Assembly: GCA_947472885.1 (NCBI GenBank)
Contig: CANJBX010000031.1
Span: 1 to 41,288 of the forward strand
DNA length: 41,288 nt
Direction: 5' to 3'
From: Hyphomicrobiaceae bacterium
Lineage (GTDB): Bacteria > Pseudomonadota > Alphaproteobacteria > Rhizobiales > Xanthobacteraceae
Within the stretch, counting starts at the first letter, position 1, and the number at the start of each line of letters is the position of its first letter. The notes beneath the pieces are model-generated. The model ran no database searches. It had not been told where the DNA came from and was given only the letters and a program-made list of their open reading frames with translations. Both the position numbers and the translations under genes were made by a program. Below, piece by piece: positions 34,612-41,288 of this stretch.

Positions 34612-34972
34612 TTTTCTTCTCCTTGGTCTTTCCGTTGGTTTGCAATTTTCTGGTCTGTAATTTGCGTAGGGACTCATCGAGGCGCTCGAAGCTTTGCTCC
34701 CAGAATTTCTTGTAGTGTTCGATCCAGCCGAAGGCTTCGCGCAAGGGTGCTGCTTCGAGCTTGCAAGGACGCCACTGCGCCTCGCGGCCGCGCGAGATGA
34801 GGCCGGCGTTTTCCAACACCTTGAGATGTTTCGAGACGGCGGGCAGGCTCATGTCGAACGGCTCGGCGAGTTCGTTGACCGAGGTTTCGCCCAGTGCGAG
34901 CCGCGCCAGGATCGCCCGGCGGGTCGGATCGGCGAGGGCTGCGAAGGTTGCGTCGAGCTGCTGCGGCGTCAT
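34595..34972 (-). CDS. ArsR-family regulator of the SRPBCC operon
   Basis: A 125-residue winged-helix repressor, first gene of the seven-gene operon. ATFAALADPTRRAILARLALG opens the fold, and the recognition helix region is MSLPAVSKHLKVLENAGLISRG at about residues 41-62. A short WRPCKLEAAPLREAFGWIEHYKKFWEQSF tail follows. It has only a single cysteine, so it is not a metal sensor of the ArsR/SmtB type; the ligand is unknown. The C-terminus is strongly basic (KTKEKKSDRRK) and carries the ribosome-binding site for the next gene. Confidence 0.9.
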   Translation of the reverse strand: MTPQQLDATFAALADPTRRAILARLALGETSVNELAEPFDMSLPAVSKHLKVLENAGLISRGREAQWRPCKLEAAPLREAFGWIEHYKKFWEQSFERLDESLRKLQTRKLQTNGKTKEKKSDRRK

Positions 34973-34976
34973 GGTG

Positions 34977-35013
34977 ATTTACCATTAGGTTAAATAACTG
35001 TTTGGTTTAATAC
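34977..35013. promoter_or_regulatory. Candidate operator/promoter of the SRPBCC operon
   Basis: Directly upstream of the ArsR start is an AT-rich island with two similar direct repeats on the plus strand, GGTTAAATAA and GGTTTAATAC, spaced about 16 bp apart. Such AT-rich repeated sites next to the start are common for autoregulated ArsR-type genes. The repeats are imperfect and no regulator binding is known, so this is a positional inference. Confidence 0.5.
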
Positions 35014-35088
35014 GTCGCGCAAATGCAGCCGTCAAGCGCGATGGCGGGATAATTTGACGCAGGGGAAAAAGCGCGCAATTACGCGCAG

Positions 35089-35949
35089 TTAGCGCGGGGC
35101 AGGCGCGCGCGTCGTGGCGACCGGCACGGCCGTCGCGCCCCACAAGGCGACCAGCGACGACGTGAACAGCAGGCCTGCGATGTTGTCGCGGGCCCAGATT
35201 TTCCGGCACTGCACCTGCTTTTTCTCGACATGGGTGAGTTCGAGAATGAAAGTCTCCGCGAGCGGGACCGGCGCCGTGAACTGCAGTTTTGCGCCGCCCG
35301 GCGAAATATCCACCATCACGCAGGTTGTCGCTGCCGGCCCGTGTTCGGCATTGCGTACCGCGACCGGCATCTTCGTCATGACGCGCGCGCGTTCGTCGCA
35401 GGTGGCGCGGCCCAGCATGTCGCCGAAATCGCCGATGCGATATTGCGCGCCGGGATTTATCGCCAGCGTGTCGATGGTTTGCTGGTCGCCGCGGGCGATC
35501 AGTACCGCTGAGAGGTCGGCGTCGATACGCGCACGCTGGCAGATTGCCAGCAGGTGTTGCGCGCTACAGGATTTTGCAATCGCCATCAGGTCGGCATGAT
35601 CGAGGCTTGTTGTCTGCATCAGCACTGGCGCTGCAACGGCCGCGCTCTCATGCTGGGCGAGGTGGCGCATCAGCTTTGGCGGCGCCTGCGGGATCGGGGC
35701 GAGGGGCGCGCTCAACGCGGCAAGCGATTGCGCATCGACACCCTCGATCTGGCGCAGGAACACTTCGCCGAACAGATCGACGGCGTCGCCGTCGAGCGAG
35801 CCGGCATGCTGGAGAAACAGTTTCGCCGTGCTGGAAAAGATGCGCGTGCGCGATGGGCCGTTGGCCGACGACAGCGCCTGTTCGACTTCGGCGAGCAGGG
35901 CCAGATGTGCGGTGTCTGCGCGCGGCAGGCTGGCGGCGATTTCCGGCAT
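35089..35949 (-). CDS. DUF2336-PilZ domain protein
   Basis: A 286-residue cytoplasmic protein. The N-terminal ~180 residues resemble DUF2336, an alphaproteobacterial helical repeat domain (SRTRIFSSTAKLFLQHAGSLDGDAVDLFGEVF, LMRHLAQHESAAVAAPVLMQ). The C-terminal ~95 residues look like a PilZ c-di-GMP receptor: CDERARVMTKMPVAVR gives the arginine-rich entry and VDISPGGAKLQF the DxSxxG motif. I infer c-di-GMP binding, but the RxxxR pair is not canonical. It is read away from tatA and separated from the SRPBCC regulator by 116 bp. Confidence 0.75.
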   Translation of the reverse strand: MPEIAASLPRADTAHLALLAEVEQALSSANGPSRTRIFSSTAKLFLQHAGSLDGDAVDLFGEVFLRQIEGVDAQSLAALSAPLAPIPQAPPKLMRHLAQHESAAVAAPVLMQTTSLDHADLMAIAKSCSAQHLLAICQRARIDADLSAVLIARGDQQTIDTLAINPGAQYRIGDFGDMLGRATCDERARVMTKMPVAVRNAEHGPAATTCVMVDISPGGAKLQFTAPVPLAETFILELTHVEKKQVQCRKIWARDNIAGLLFTSSLVALWGATAVPVATTRAPAPR

Positions 35950-36180
35950 GAAGCGAACTCAGACGGCGTGAAAAGTGGACGGAAGGCGCATTTTCGGCCC
36001 GCCGCCTTAATAACCCGTGTCAAAAGCCGGTTCCCGCGCCGGAATTAACCAATTCGCCGCGCTGCCCGGCATGCGATACCGCCGCGGCGCCAACAACCTT
36101 GTTTTTGCCGCCGCCGGGGCCTAGTTTCTCATGAACATTCAATCGTTGCCTGGCAACGCGCCGAGCAGAGGGTTAAGCCG

Positions 36181-36420
36181 ATGGGTTCCTTGAGTATTTG
36201 GCACTGGATCATTGTGATTGGCGTGGTCCTGCTGCTGTTCGGGCGTGGCAAGATTTCCGAACTGATGGGCGATGTCGCCCAGGGCATCAAGGCGTTCAAG
36301 AAGGGCATGTCGGACGACGAAGTCGCCGCCGCCAAGCCGGATGCGCCGAAGGACCCCAAAATCATCGACAACCAGCCGACCCAGAACGTCGGCGCGACCG
36401 AAGGCCGCAAGGTCGGCTGA
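36181..36420 (+). CDS. tatA: Twin-arginine translocase subunit TatA
   Basis: Pore-forming subunit of the Tat system, 79 residues. The short N-terminal helix, [18 protein letters not shown], is followed by the hinge [22 protein letters not shown], which contains the amphipathic helix, then an acidic tail. The Phe-Gly hinge (LLFGRG) is the family landmark. tatB and tatC follow, making the standard tatABC operon. The 231-bp gap upstream likely carries the promoter. Confidence 0.94.
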   Translation: MGSLSIWHWIIVIGVVLLLFGRGKISELMGDVAQGIKAFKKGMSDDEVAAAKPDAPKDPKIIDNQPTQNVGATEGRKVG

Positions 36421-36506
36421 TCGGCCGGCGCGTCCGCCGCCAGGCGGGCGAGCGTTCAAGGCGGCGCTTGGTCAGCCAGTATTTTGCCGGCGCGTGAAAA
36501 AGAGTC

Positions 36507-36977
36507 ATGTTCGACATCGGTTGGAGCGAATTACTGGTCATCGGTGTCGTCGCATTGATCGCGATTGGACCGAAGGAACTGCCGGGCGTGCTGCGCTCGG
36601 TCGGTCACTGGATGGGAAAAATCCGGCGCATGGCGTCGGAATTCCAGGGCCAGTTCAACGAGGCGATGCGCGAGGCGGAAATGTCCGACCTCAAGAAGCA
36701 CGCCGACGATCTCAACGACGTCACCAAGCAACTGACTTCCGGGATCGACCCTTACGACATCATGCGTGACATGAACGCCGAAACGAAGCCGGCAACCCCG
36801 GCGGCGGACACGACCGTCACACCCCATGTCGAAGACGCGCCGCCGATCCCGCTCGATCCGCCGGCCATACAAACCGATGTGGCTGCGGTCACGACCCCTG
36901 CGTCCGAGCCGATCGCTGCCGGTTCGCCGGAAGCGGCCTATGAACCGCCGCTGCCTGCGCAGAAGAGCGGCACATGA
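36507..36977 (+). CDS. tatB: Twin-arginine translocase subunit TatB
   Basis: Receptor subunit of the Tat system, 156 residues. The N-terminal helix, [25 protein letters not shown], carries the TatB hallmark of a Glu at residue 8 and the GPKELP hinge. The amphipathic helix around [27 protein letters not shown] follows. The C-terminal third is Pro/Ala/Thr-rich and likely disordered. The stop overlaps the tatC start by 4 bp. Confidence 0.94.
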   Translation: MFDIGWSELLVIGVVALIAIGPKELPGVLRSVGHWMGKIRRMASEFQGQFNEAMREAEMSDLKKHADDLNDVTKQLTSGIDPYDIMRDMNAETKPATPAADTTVTPHVEDAPPIPLDPPAIQTDVAAVTTPASEPIAAGSPEAAYEPPLPAQKSGT

Positions 36978-37942
36978 GCCAGGCCGACATCGACGCCACC
37001 AAAGCGCCGCTGATGGATCACCTGATCGAGCTGCGCTCGCGGCTCATCAAGGCGCTGATCGCGTTCGCCATCACGTTCGCGCTGTGCTTCCTGTTCGCCA
37101 AGCAGATTTACAACGTGCTGGTGTGGCCATTCGTGCTGATCGCCGGCGCAGCGAATTCAAAATTCATCTACACGGCGCTGCTTGAATATTTCATCACGCA
37201 ATTGAAGCTCGCCATGTTCGGCGCGGCGTTCCTGTCGTTTCCGGTGGTCGCGGGGCAGATCTACGCCTTTGTCGCGCCCGGCCTCTACAAGCACGAGCGC
37301 GGTGCGTTCGTGCCTTACCTGATCGCGACGCCGTTCTTTTTCGTGATGGGCGCGGCGGTGGTTTATTTCGTCGTCATGCCGATGCTGGTGCGGTTCTCGC
37401 TCGGCATGCAGCAGACCGATGCAGGCGAAGCCGAAATCCTGTTGCTGCCCAAGGTCGGCGAATATCTCTCATTGATGATGGGACTGGTGTTTGCCTTCGG
37501 CATTGCATTCCAGTTGCCGGTGATCCTGACCCTCCTGGGTCGCATCGGCGTCTTGACCTCGCAGCAGCTGCGGGAAAAGCGGCGCTACTTCATCGTCATC
37601 TGCTTCATCATCGCCGCCGTGCTGACGCCGCCGGATGTGCTGTCCCAGATGTCGCTCGCGATCCCGCTGATGATCCTCTACGAAGGCTCGATCTGGTCGG
37701 TGAAGCTGGTCGAGAAAAAGGCCAGGGCGGAAGCCGAAAAGAAAGCCGCGGAACGCAAGGCTGAAGAAGCCGCCGATGCTGCCAGGGAGGCCGAGAAGGC
37801 TGAAGCCGCGAAGGCTGCTGCCGCGTCGGCGGTGGTGACGGATGCCGCTGCGGCCGTGACGCCGGAGCCTGCCGCACAGGAGCCTGCCGCACAGGAACCG
37901 CCGCTGGAACCGAAGTCGGACGATAAGAAGCCCGGCGAGTAA
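36974..37942 (+). CDS. tatC: Twin-arginine translocase subunit TatC with long charged C-terminal tail
   Basis: Six-helix membrane protein that recognises the twin-arginine signal peptide. The N-terminal cytoplasmic motif, [15 protein letters not shown], and the first periplasmic-cytoplasmic loop motif, [12 protein letters not shown] (signal-binding Glu), are present, as are [20 protein letters not shown] at the end of the core. From about residue 247 to 322 there is an Ala/Lys/Glu-rich extension containing [11 protein letters not shown], well beyond a typical TatC of about 250-270 residues. Such extensions occur in Rhizobiales. It is coupled to tatB by the ATGA overlap. Confidence 0.95.
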   Translation: MSQADIDATKAPLMDHLIELRSRLIKALIAFAITFALCFLFAKQIYNVLVWPFVLIAGAANSKFIYTALLEYFITQLKLAMFGAAFLSFPVVAGQIYAFVAPGLYKHERGAFVPYLIATPFFFVMGAAVVYFVVMPMLVRFSLGMQQTDAGEAEILLLPKVGEYLSLMMGLVFAFGIAFQLPVILTLLGRIGVLTSQQLREKRRYFIVICFIIAAVLTPPDVLSQMSLAIPLMILYEGSIWSVKLVEKKARAEAEKKAAERKAEEAADAAREAEKAEAAKAAAASAVVTDAAAAVTPEPAAQEPAAQEPPLEPKSDDKKPGE

Positions 37943-37978
37943 TAATTTTCTGAAAGGTTTATCGCCGGAGGCGGTGCA

Positions 37979-38117
37979 GCCCTCTCCCCTTGAGGGAGAG
38001 GGTGGACGCGAACGAAGTGAGCGGCCGGGTGAGGGGTTCCGGTCTCACATTTGGCACCGTGTCCCCGCACCCCGCTCGCTGCGCTCGCGACCCTCTCCCT
38101 CAAGGGGAGAGGGTAAA
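37979..38117. repeat. Inverted intergenic repeat between tatC and serS
   Basis: Two near-identical arms in opposite orientation flank about 90 bp: CCCTCTCCCCTTGAGGGAGAGGGT at 37981 and its inverse near 38091. Each arm is itself a short hairpin, and additional dyads lie between them (GCGAACGAAGTGAGCG and CGCTCGCTGCGCTCGCG). The element is of the dispersed palindromic type seen in Bradyrhizobium-like genomes. It may end the tat transcript before serS. Confidence 0.85.
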
Positions 38118-38171
38118 ACCGCGGCACGGTCCTGCTATAACAACACCCTGATTCCACGCTGAGTAATTGCC

Positions 38172-39644
38172 ATGCACGACATCAAATGGATTCGCGAAAA
38201 CCCGGACGCCTTCAAGAAGGCGCTCGCGCGGCGCGGGCTCGATTCCGAAGCTGTTTTTGCTGAGGTCGATAAACTGGACGGCGAGCGCCGGGCCAATATT
38301 GCGCAGTCTCAACAATGGCAGGAAGATCTCAATCGCAAATCCAAGGAAATCGGCAAAGCGAAGGCTGCCAAAGACGAGGCCCTGTTTTCGAAACTGATGG
38401 CTGAGGTTTCTCGCCTTAAGAGCGATATTTCCGCAGCATCATCCGCGGATGTTTCGCAAGACAAGGCCGGCGAGCTGGTAAAATATCTCGCAGCTATTCC
38501 CAATCTGCCGCTCGATGAAGTGCCGCAAGGTAGCGACGAGCATGGCAATGTCGAGAAGAGTCAATCCGGCGCAAAACGCAATTACGCTTTTGCGCCGAAG
38601 CAGCACTTCGAACTCGGCGAAGCGCTCGGCCTGATGGATTTCGAAGCGGCGTCGAAATTATCCGGCGCGCGTTTCGTGGTGCTGAAGAAGGGGCTGGCGC
38701 GGCTTGAGCGTGCGCTCGGCCAGTTCATGCTTGACGTGCACACGGATGAGCATGGCTACGAGGAGGTCGCGCCGCCGCTGCTGGTCAAGGATGACGTGAT
38801 GTTCGGCACGGCGCAACTGCCGAAATTCAAGGACGATCAGTTCAGGGCTGTGCGTTTTACTTCAAAGGATGAGGGTAACGCGGCGCTTCGCGCCGTCATC
38901 AATGAAGACCACGGCTACGATGAGGCAAAAGATGCCTCGGCATATTTTGAAACCGTGACGGTCGAGGGCGGCCTGACCAACCAGCTGTTCACCGACGCCG
39001 GATGGGAGCGGTTTCAGGACCTGCAAAGCAGTTCAGATTTATGGATCATTCCCACCGCTGAAGTGCCGCTGACCAATCTCGTGCGCGAATCCATCCTCGA
39101 TGAGGACGCGCTGCCGATGCGCATGACGGCGTGCACACCATGCTTCCGCGCCGAGGCGGGCGCGGCCGGGCGCGATACGCGCGGCATGATCCGCCAGCAC
39201 CAGTTCACCAAGGTCGAACTCGTCTCGATCACGACGCCGGAACAATCCGCCGCCGAACATGAGCGTATGCTCGCCTGCGCTGAAACGATCCTGAAGAAGC
39301 TCGGCCTGCATTACCGCGTCATGACGCTGTGCACCGGCGACATGGGTTTTGCCGCGCAAAAAACCTACGACATCGAAGTGTGGCTGCCGGGCCAGAACAT
39401 GTATCGCGAGATTTCGTCGTGTTCGGTGTGCGGCGACTTCCAGGCGCGTCGCATGCAGGCGCGCTATCGCACGAGGGAAGGGCGCGTCGTGCGTCACGTC
39501 CACACGCTCAACGGTTCGGGTGTCGCGGTTGGCCGTGCGCTGATCGCCGTGATGGAAACCTATCAGCAGGAAGATGGCTCGATTGCCGTGCCGGATGTGT
39601 TGCAGAAATACATGGGCGGCATGAAGGTGATCGAGAAAAACTGA
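38172..39644 (+). CDS. serS: Seryl-tRNA synthetase with enlarged catalytic-domain insertion
   Basis: Class II synthetase charging tRNA-Ser. The N-terminal coiled-coil arm runs to about residue 110. Core blocks include [32 protein letters not shown], the motif 2 region [25 protein letters not shown], and motif 3 [20 protein letters not shown]. The 490 residues exceed the approximately 425-450 I expect. The excess maps to about residues 225-288, between [12 protein letters not shown] and [13 protein letters not shown], where homologues have only a short linker. surE starts within the stop codon (TGATG). Confidence 0.93.
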   Translation: MHDIKWIRENPDAFKKALARRGLDSEAVFAEVDKLDGERRANIAQSQQWQEDLNRKSKEIGKAKAAKDEALFSKLMAEVSRLKSDISAASSADVSQDKAGELVKYLAAIPNLPLDEVPQGSDEHGNVEKSQSGAKRNYAFAPKQHFELGEALGLMDFEAASKLSGARFVVLKKGLARLERALGQFMLDVHTDEHGYEEVAPPLLVKDDVMFGTAQLPKFKDDQFRAVRFTSKDEGNAALRAVINEDHGYDEAKDASAYFETVTVEGGLTNQLFTDAGWERFQDLQSSSDLWIIPTAEVPLTNLVRESILDEDALPMRMTACTPCFRAEAGAAGRDTRGMIRQHQFTKVELVSITTPEQSAAEHERMLACAETILKKLGLHYRVMTLCTGDMGFAAQKTYDIEVWLPGQNMYREISSCSVCGDFQARRMQARYRTREGRVVRHVHTLNGSGVAVGRALIAVMETYQQEDGSIAVPDVLQKYMGGMKVIEKN

Positions 39645-40408
39645 TGCGTATTCTTGTCACCAACGACGACGGCATCCACGCGCCGGGCCTCGATATCTGC
39701 GCCGACATCGCGCGCGCCTTGTCCGACGATGTGTGGATTGTCGCGCCGGAAACCGACCAGTCCGGCGTTGCGCATTCGTTGTCGCTCAACGATCCGCTGC
39801 GGCTACGCAAGATCAACGCGCATCGCTTTGCCGTGAAGGGCACGCCGACCGACTGCGTGGTGATGGGCGTGCGGCACATTCTCGCCGAGAAAATTCCGGA
39901 CCTGATCCTGTCGGGCGTCAATCGCGGCCGCAACGTCGCCGAGGACATCACCTATTCCGGCACCATCGCGGCGGCGATGGAAGGCACCATCCTTGGTATT
40001 CCCTCGGTCGCGCTGTCGCTGTCGTTTGGAGCGAACACCCGGCAGAATCCGTTCTGGGATACGTGCATTGAACACGGTCCCGATGTGGTGCGGAAAATTC
40101 TGGCGACGAAGATGCCCGGCAATGTGCTGGTGAACGTGAACTTTCCCGATTGCGCACCCACCGACGTCAAGGGCATCGCCGTGACGGCGCAGGGCCATCG
40201 CGGGCCGGAACTCCTGAAGATCGAGGCGCGTCACGATGGCCGCGGGCATCCGTATTTCTGGATCGCCTATGACCGCCGCGAACGCCCGGCGCCGGGCGGC
40301 GGCACGGATCTCGCGGCGCTCGCCGAGAACAAGATTTCGGTGACGCCGCTGCGGCTCGATCTCACCGACCAGCCGTTTATGACCCAGCTGGCGCAGACGC
40401 TCAAATGA
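39644..40408 (+). CDS. surE: 5'/3'-nucleotidase SurE
   Basis: Metal-dependent survival-protein nucleotidase of 254 residues. The start is the ATG overlapping the serS stop; a longer in-frame reading is a shadow of serS. Metal-binding Asp8-Asp9 lie in VTNDDGIHAPG, followed by APETDQSGVAHSLS and the loop LSGVNRGRNVAEDITYSGTI with the metal-binding Asn. The order serS-surE-pcm is a common arrangement in alphaproteobacteria. The end overlaps pcm by 4 bp. Confidence 0.95.
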   Translation: MRILVTNDDGIHAPGLDICADIARALSDDVWIVAPETDQSGVAHSLSLNDPLRLRKINAHRFAVKGTPTDCVVMGVRHILAEKIPDLILSGVNRGRNVAEDITYSGTIAAAMEGTILGIPSVALSLSFGANTRQNPFWDTCIEHGPDVVRKILATKMPGNVLVNVNFPDCAPTDVKGIAVTAQGHRGPELLKIEARHDGRGHPYFWIAYDRRERPAPGGGTDLAALAENKISVTPLRLDLTDQPFMTQLAQTLK

Positions 40409-41067
40409 CCGGCACGCCCGCGCATCCCGACGTCGGTGTCGCGCGTATGGAGTTTATGTTGTCGCTGCGCCGCTATGGCATCATGGATGCGGCGGTGCTG
40501 CGCGCGATGGACGATGTGCCGCGCGAATATTTTGTTTCGGTCGAGAATACCGCGCGCGCCTATGCCGACCATGCGCTGCCGATTGCCTGCGGGCAGACCA
40601 TCAGCCAGCCGTTCATTGTTGCCTATATGACCGAGCAGCTGCGCCTGCGTCCCGAACATCGCGTACTCGAGATCGGCACCGGCTCCGGCTATCAGGCGGC
40701 GGTGCTCTCCCGAATTGTGCGCGAGGTGGTGAGCATCGAACGCTATCGCACGCTTGCCGATGCTGCGCGTGTGCGATTGAAAACGCTCGGTTACACGAAT
40801 GTCGATGTAATCGTGGCCGACGGCATCGAAGGCGCAGCGGACAAGGCGCCGTTCGAGCGCATCATGGTCACGGCGGCAGCGCAGGAAATTCCGCGGGTGC
40901 TGGTCGATCAACTGGGCGAGGGCGGGGTGATGCTGCTGCCGCTTGGTCCGCACGACGGCGCGCAGCATATCGTGCGTATAACGAAGACGGGCAACGACAT
41001 TGCGCGCGAGACGCTGCTGGCCGTGCGGTTCGTGCCGCTGCTGCCGGGCAAGGCCAACGCGCTTTAG
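40405..41067 (+). CDS. pcm: Protein-L-isoaspartate O-methyltransferase
   Basis: Repairs isoaspartyl residues in aged proteins by SAM-dependent methylation, 220 residues. Signatures include the N-terminal YGIMDAAVLRAMDDVPREYFV, the substrate-side motif ACGQTISQPFIVAYMTEQL, SAM motif I VLEIGTGSGYQAAVLS, and VIVADGIEGAADKAPFERIMVTAA. Unlike the Pcm-like protein at 3779, the TISQP substrate block is intact. It overlaps surE by ATGA and is the last intact gene before the right-hand IS. Confidence 0.95.
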   Translation: MTGTPAHPDVGVARMEFMLSLRRYGIMDAAVLRAMDDVPREYFVSVENTARAYADHALPIACGQTISQPFIVAYMTEQLRLRPEHRVLEIGTGSGYQAAVLSRIVREVVSIERYRTLADAARVRLKTLGYTNVDVIVADGIEGAADKAPFERIMVTAAAQEIPRVLVDQLGEGGVMLLPLGPHDGAQHIVRITKTGNDIARETLLAVRFVPLLPGKANAL

Positions 41068-41145
41068 GTGCAACTGTAATTTAGCACCGTCGAATCGCGG
41101 GTAACGGTTCCTTAAGCAAGATAGAACGGTTACTGCGGACTTAAC

Positions 41146-41288
41146 AGGATGTTGAAAAAGGGTCTTCCCTTGGGCCCGCTAGCGTGATTCCGTCTTGTTA
41201 ACGCAGGACGGAGGTGAGCGATGCGCGGGATGGATGAGAGATCGGGGTCGCTGTTTTCATACGTCGATCTTGAAGGGCGGATTCCGCA
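41146..41288 (+). mobile_element. 5' end of a probable IS5-family insertion sequence
   Basis: A transposase start lies at 41221 and the window ends inside it. The left terminus is probably near 41146-41155, where a GGATGTTGAAAAAGGG-like motif begins after an AT-rich region, but the exact end is uncertain and no inverted partner is visible. In relatives I recall an M23-type peptidase gene following pcm, so the insertion probably separates pcm from it. Confidence 0.55.
41221..41288 (+). CDS. Transposase N-terminus (IS5-family-like), truncated by window edge
   Basis: Only 22 complete codons are visible, beginning MRGMDERSGSLFSYVDLEGR. The segment ERSGSLFSYVDLE is the conserved N-terminus of a common group of IS5-family transposases in Rhizobiales, which I recognise from memory. 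A GGAGGTGAG ribosome-binding site precedes the ATG. The remainder is outside the window. Confidence 0.65.
   Translation, partial: MRGMDERSGSLFSYVDLEGRIP

Noticed and set aside
1-41288. CRISPR arrays, rRNA genes or prophage modules
   Set aside because: No regularly spaced repeats, no rRNA-like sequence and no phage structural genes were recognised.

Overview
The window looks like a stretch of alphaproteobacterial chromosome, probably Hyphomicrobiales (Rhizobiales) near Bradyrhizobium, Rhodopseudomonas or Pseudolabrys. GC is high throughout. Lineage markers are a PopZ-type protein beside valS, an ExoR-like periplasmic Sel1 protein, and the order erpA-dgt-argS-SPOR-nagZ-scpA-scpB then tatABC-serS-surE-pcm, which I know from relatives. 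Several hairpin-rich intergenic repeats of the kind common in Bradyrhizobium and Rhodopseudomonas are also present. Both ends lie inside insertion sequences (IS21 family on the left, apparently IS5 family on the right), so the window may be a contig that broke at repeats.

Layout. 1-2189: IS21-type element with istB (cut by the window edge) and istA (damaged at its N-terminus). 2310-3607: tRNA-Asn, a zinc-free MDR oxidoreductase and tRNA-Cys, all on the minus strand. 3779-6950: a divergent Pcm-like methyltransferase, a TolC-type outer-membrane channel and PopZ. 6953-11131: an MFS transporter (minus) and valS (plus). 11215-12977: SnoaL-like protein, SDR-type epimerase and 3-methyladenine glycosylase. 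13235-16710: ilvD overlapping an exoR homologue, then xthA on the opposite strand. 17035-21382: a two-gene RND efflux system, sitting between xthA and erpA. 21460-29264: erpA, dgt, argS, SPOR protein, nagZ, scpA and scpB.

29283-35949 looks like an accessory islet between scpB and tatA. It holds a collagen-like lipoprotein gene bracketed by two direct repeat copies, a small arsenic operon (arsR-arsC-aqpS), another hairpin repeat, and a seven-gene minus-strand operon. That operon contains an ArsR regulator, three SRPBCC proteins, a DoxX membrane protein, a DUF1428 protein and a PhnB/VOC protein. A DUF2336-PilZ protein follows. 36181-41067 returns to core genes: tatA, tatB, tatC, a palindromic repeat, serS, surE and pcm. 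An IS5-type transposase begins at 41221.

How the genes work together. The RND adaptor and permease need an outer-membrane channel, and the TolC protein at 4645 is the only candidate in view. ArsR, ArsC and AqpS make a complete reduce-and-leak arsenate defence with no pump. scpA/scpB and PopZ serve chromosome segregation and polar organisation. NagZ and the SPOR protein act on peptidoglycan. TatABC form one translocase. The ArsR-SRPBCC-DoxX operon is the least explained part of the window and the best candidate for an undescribed system.
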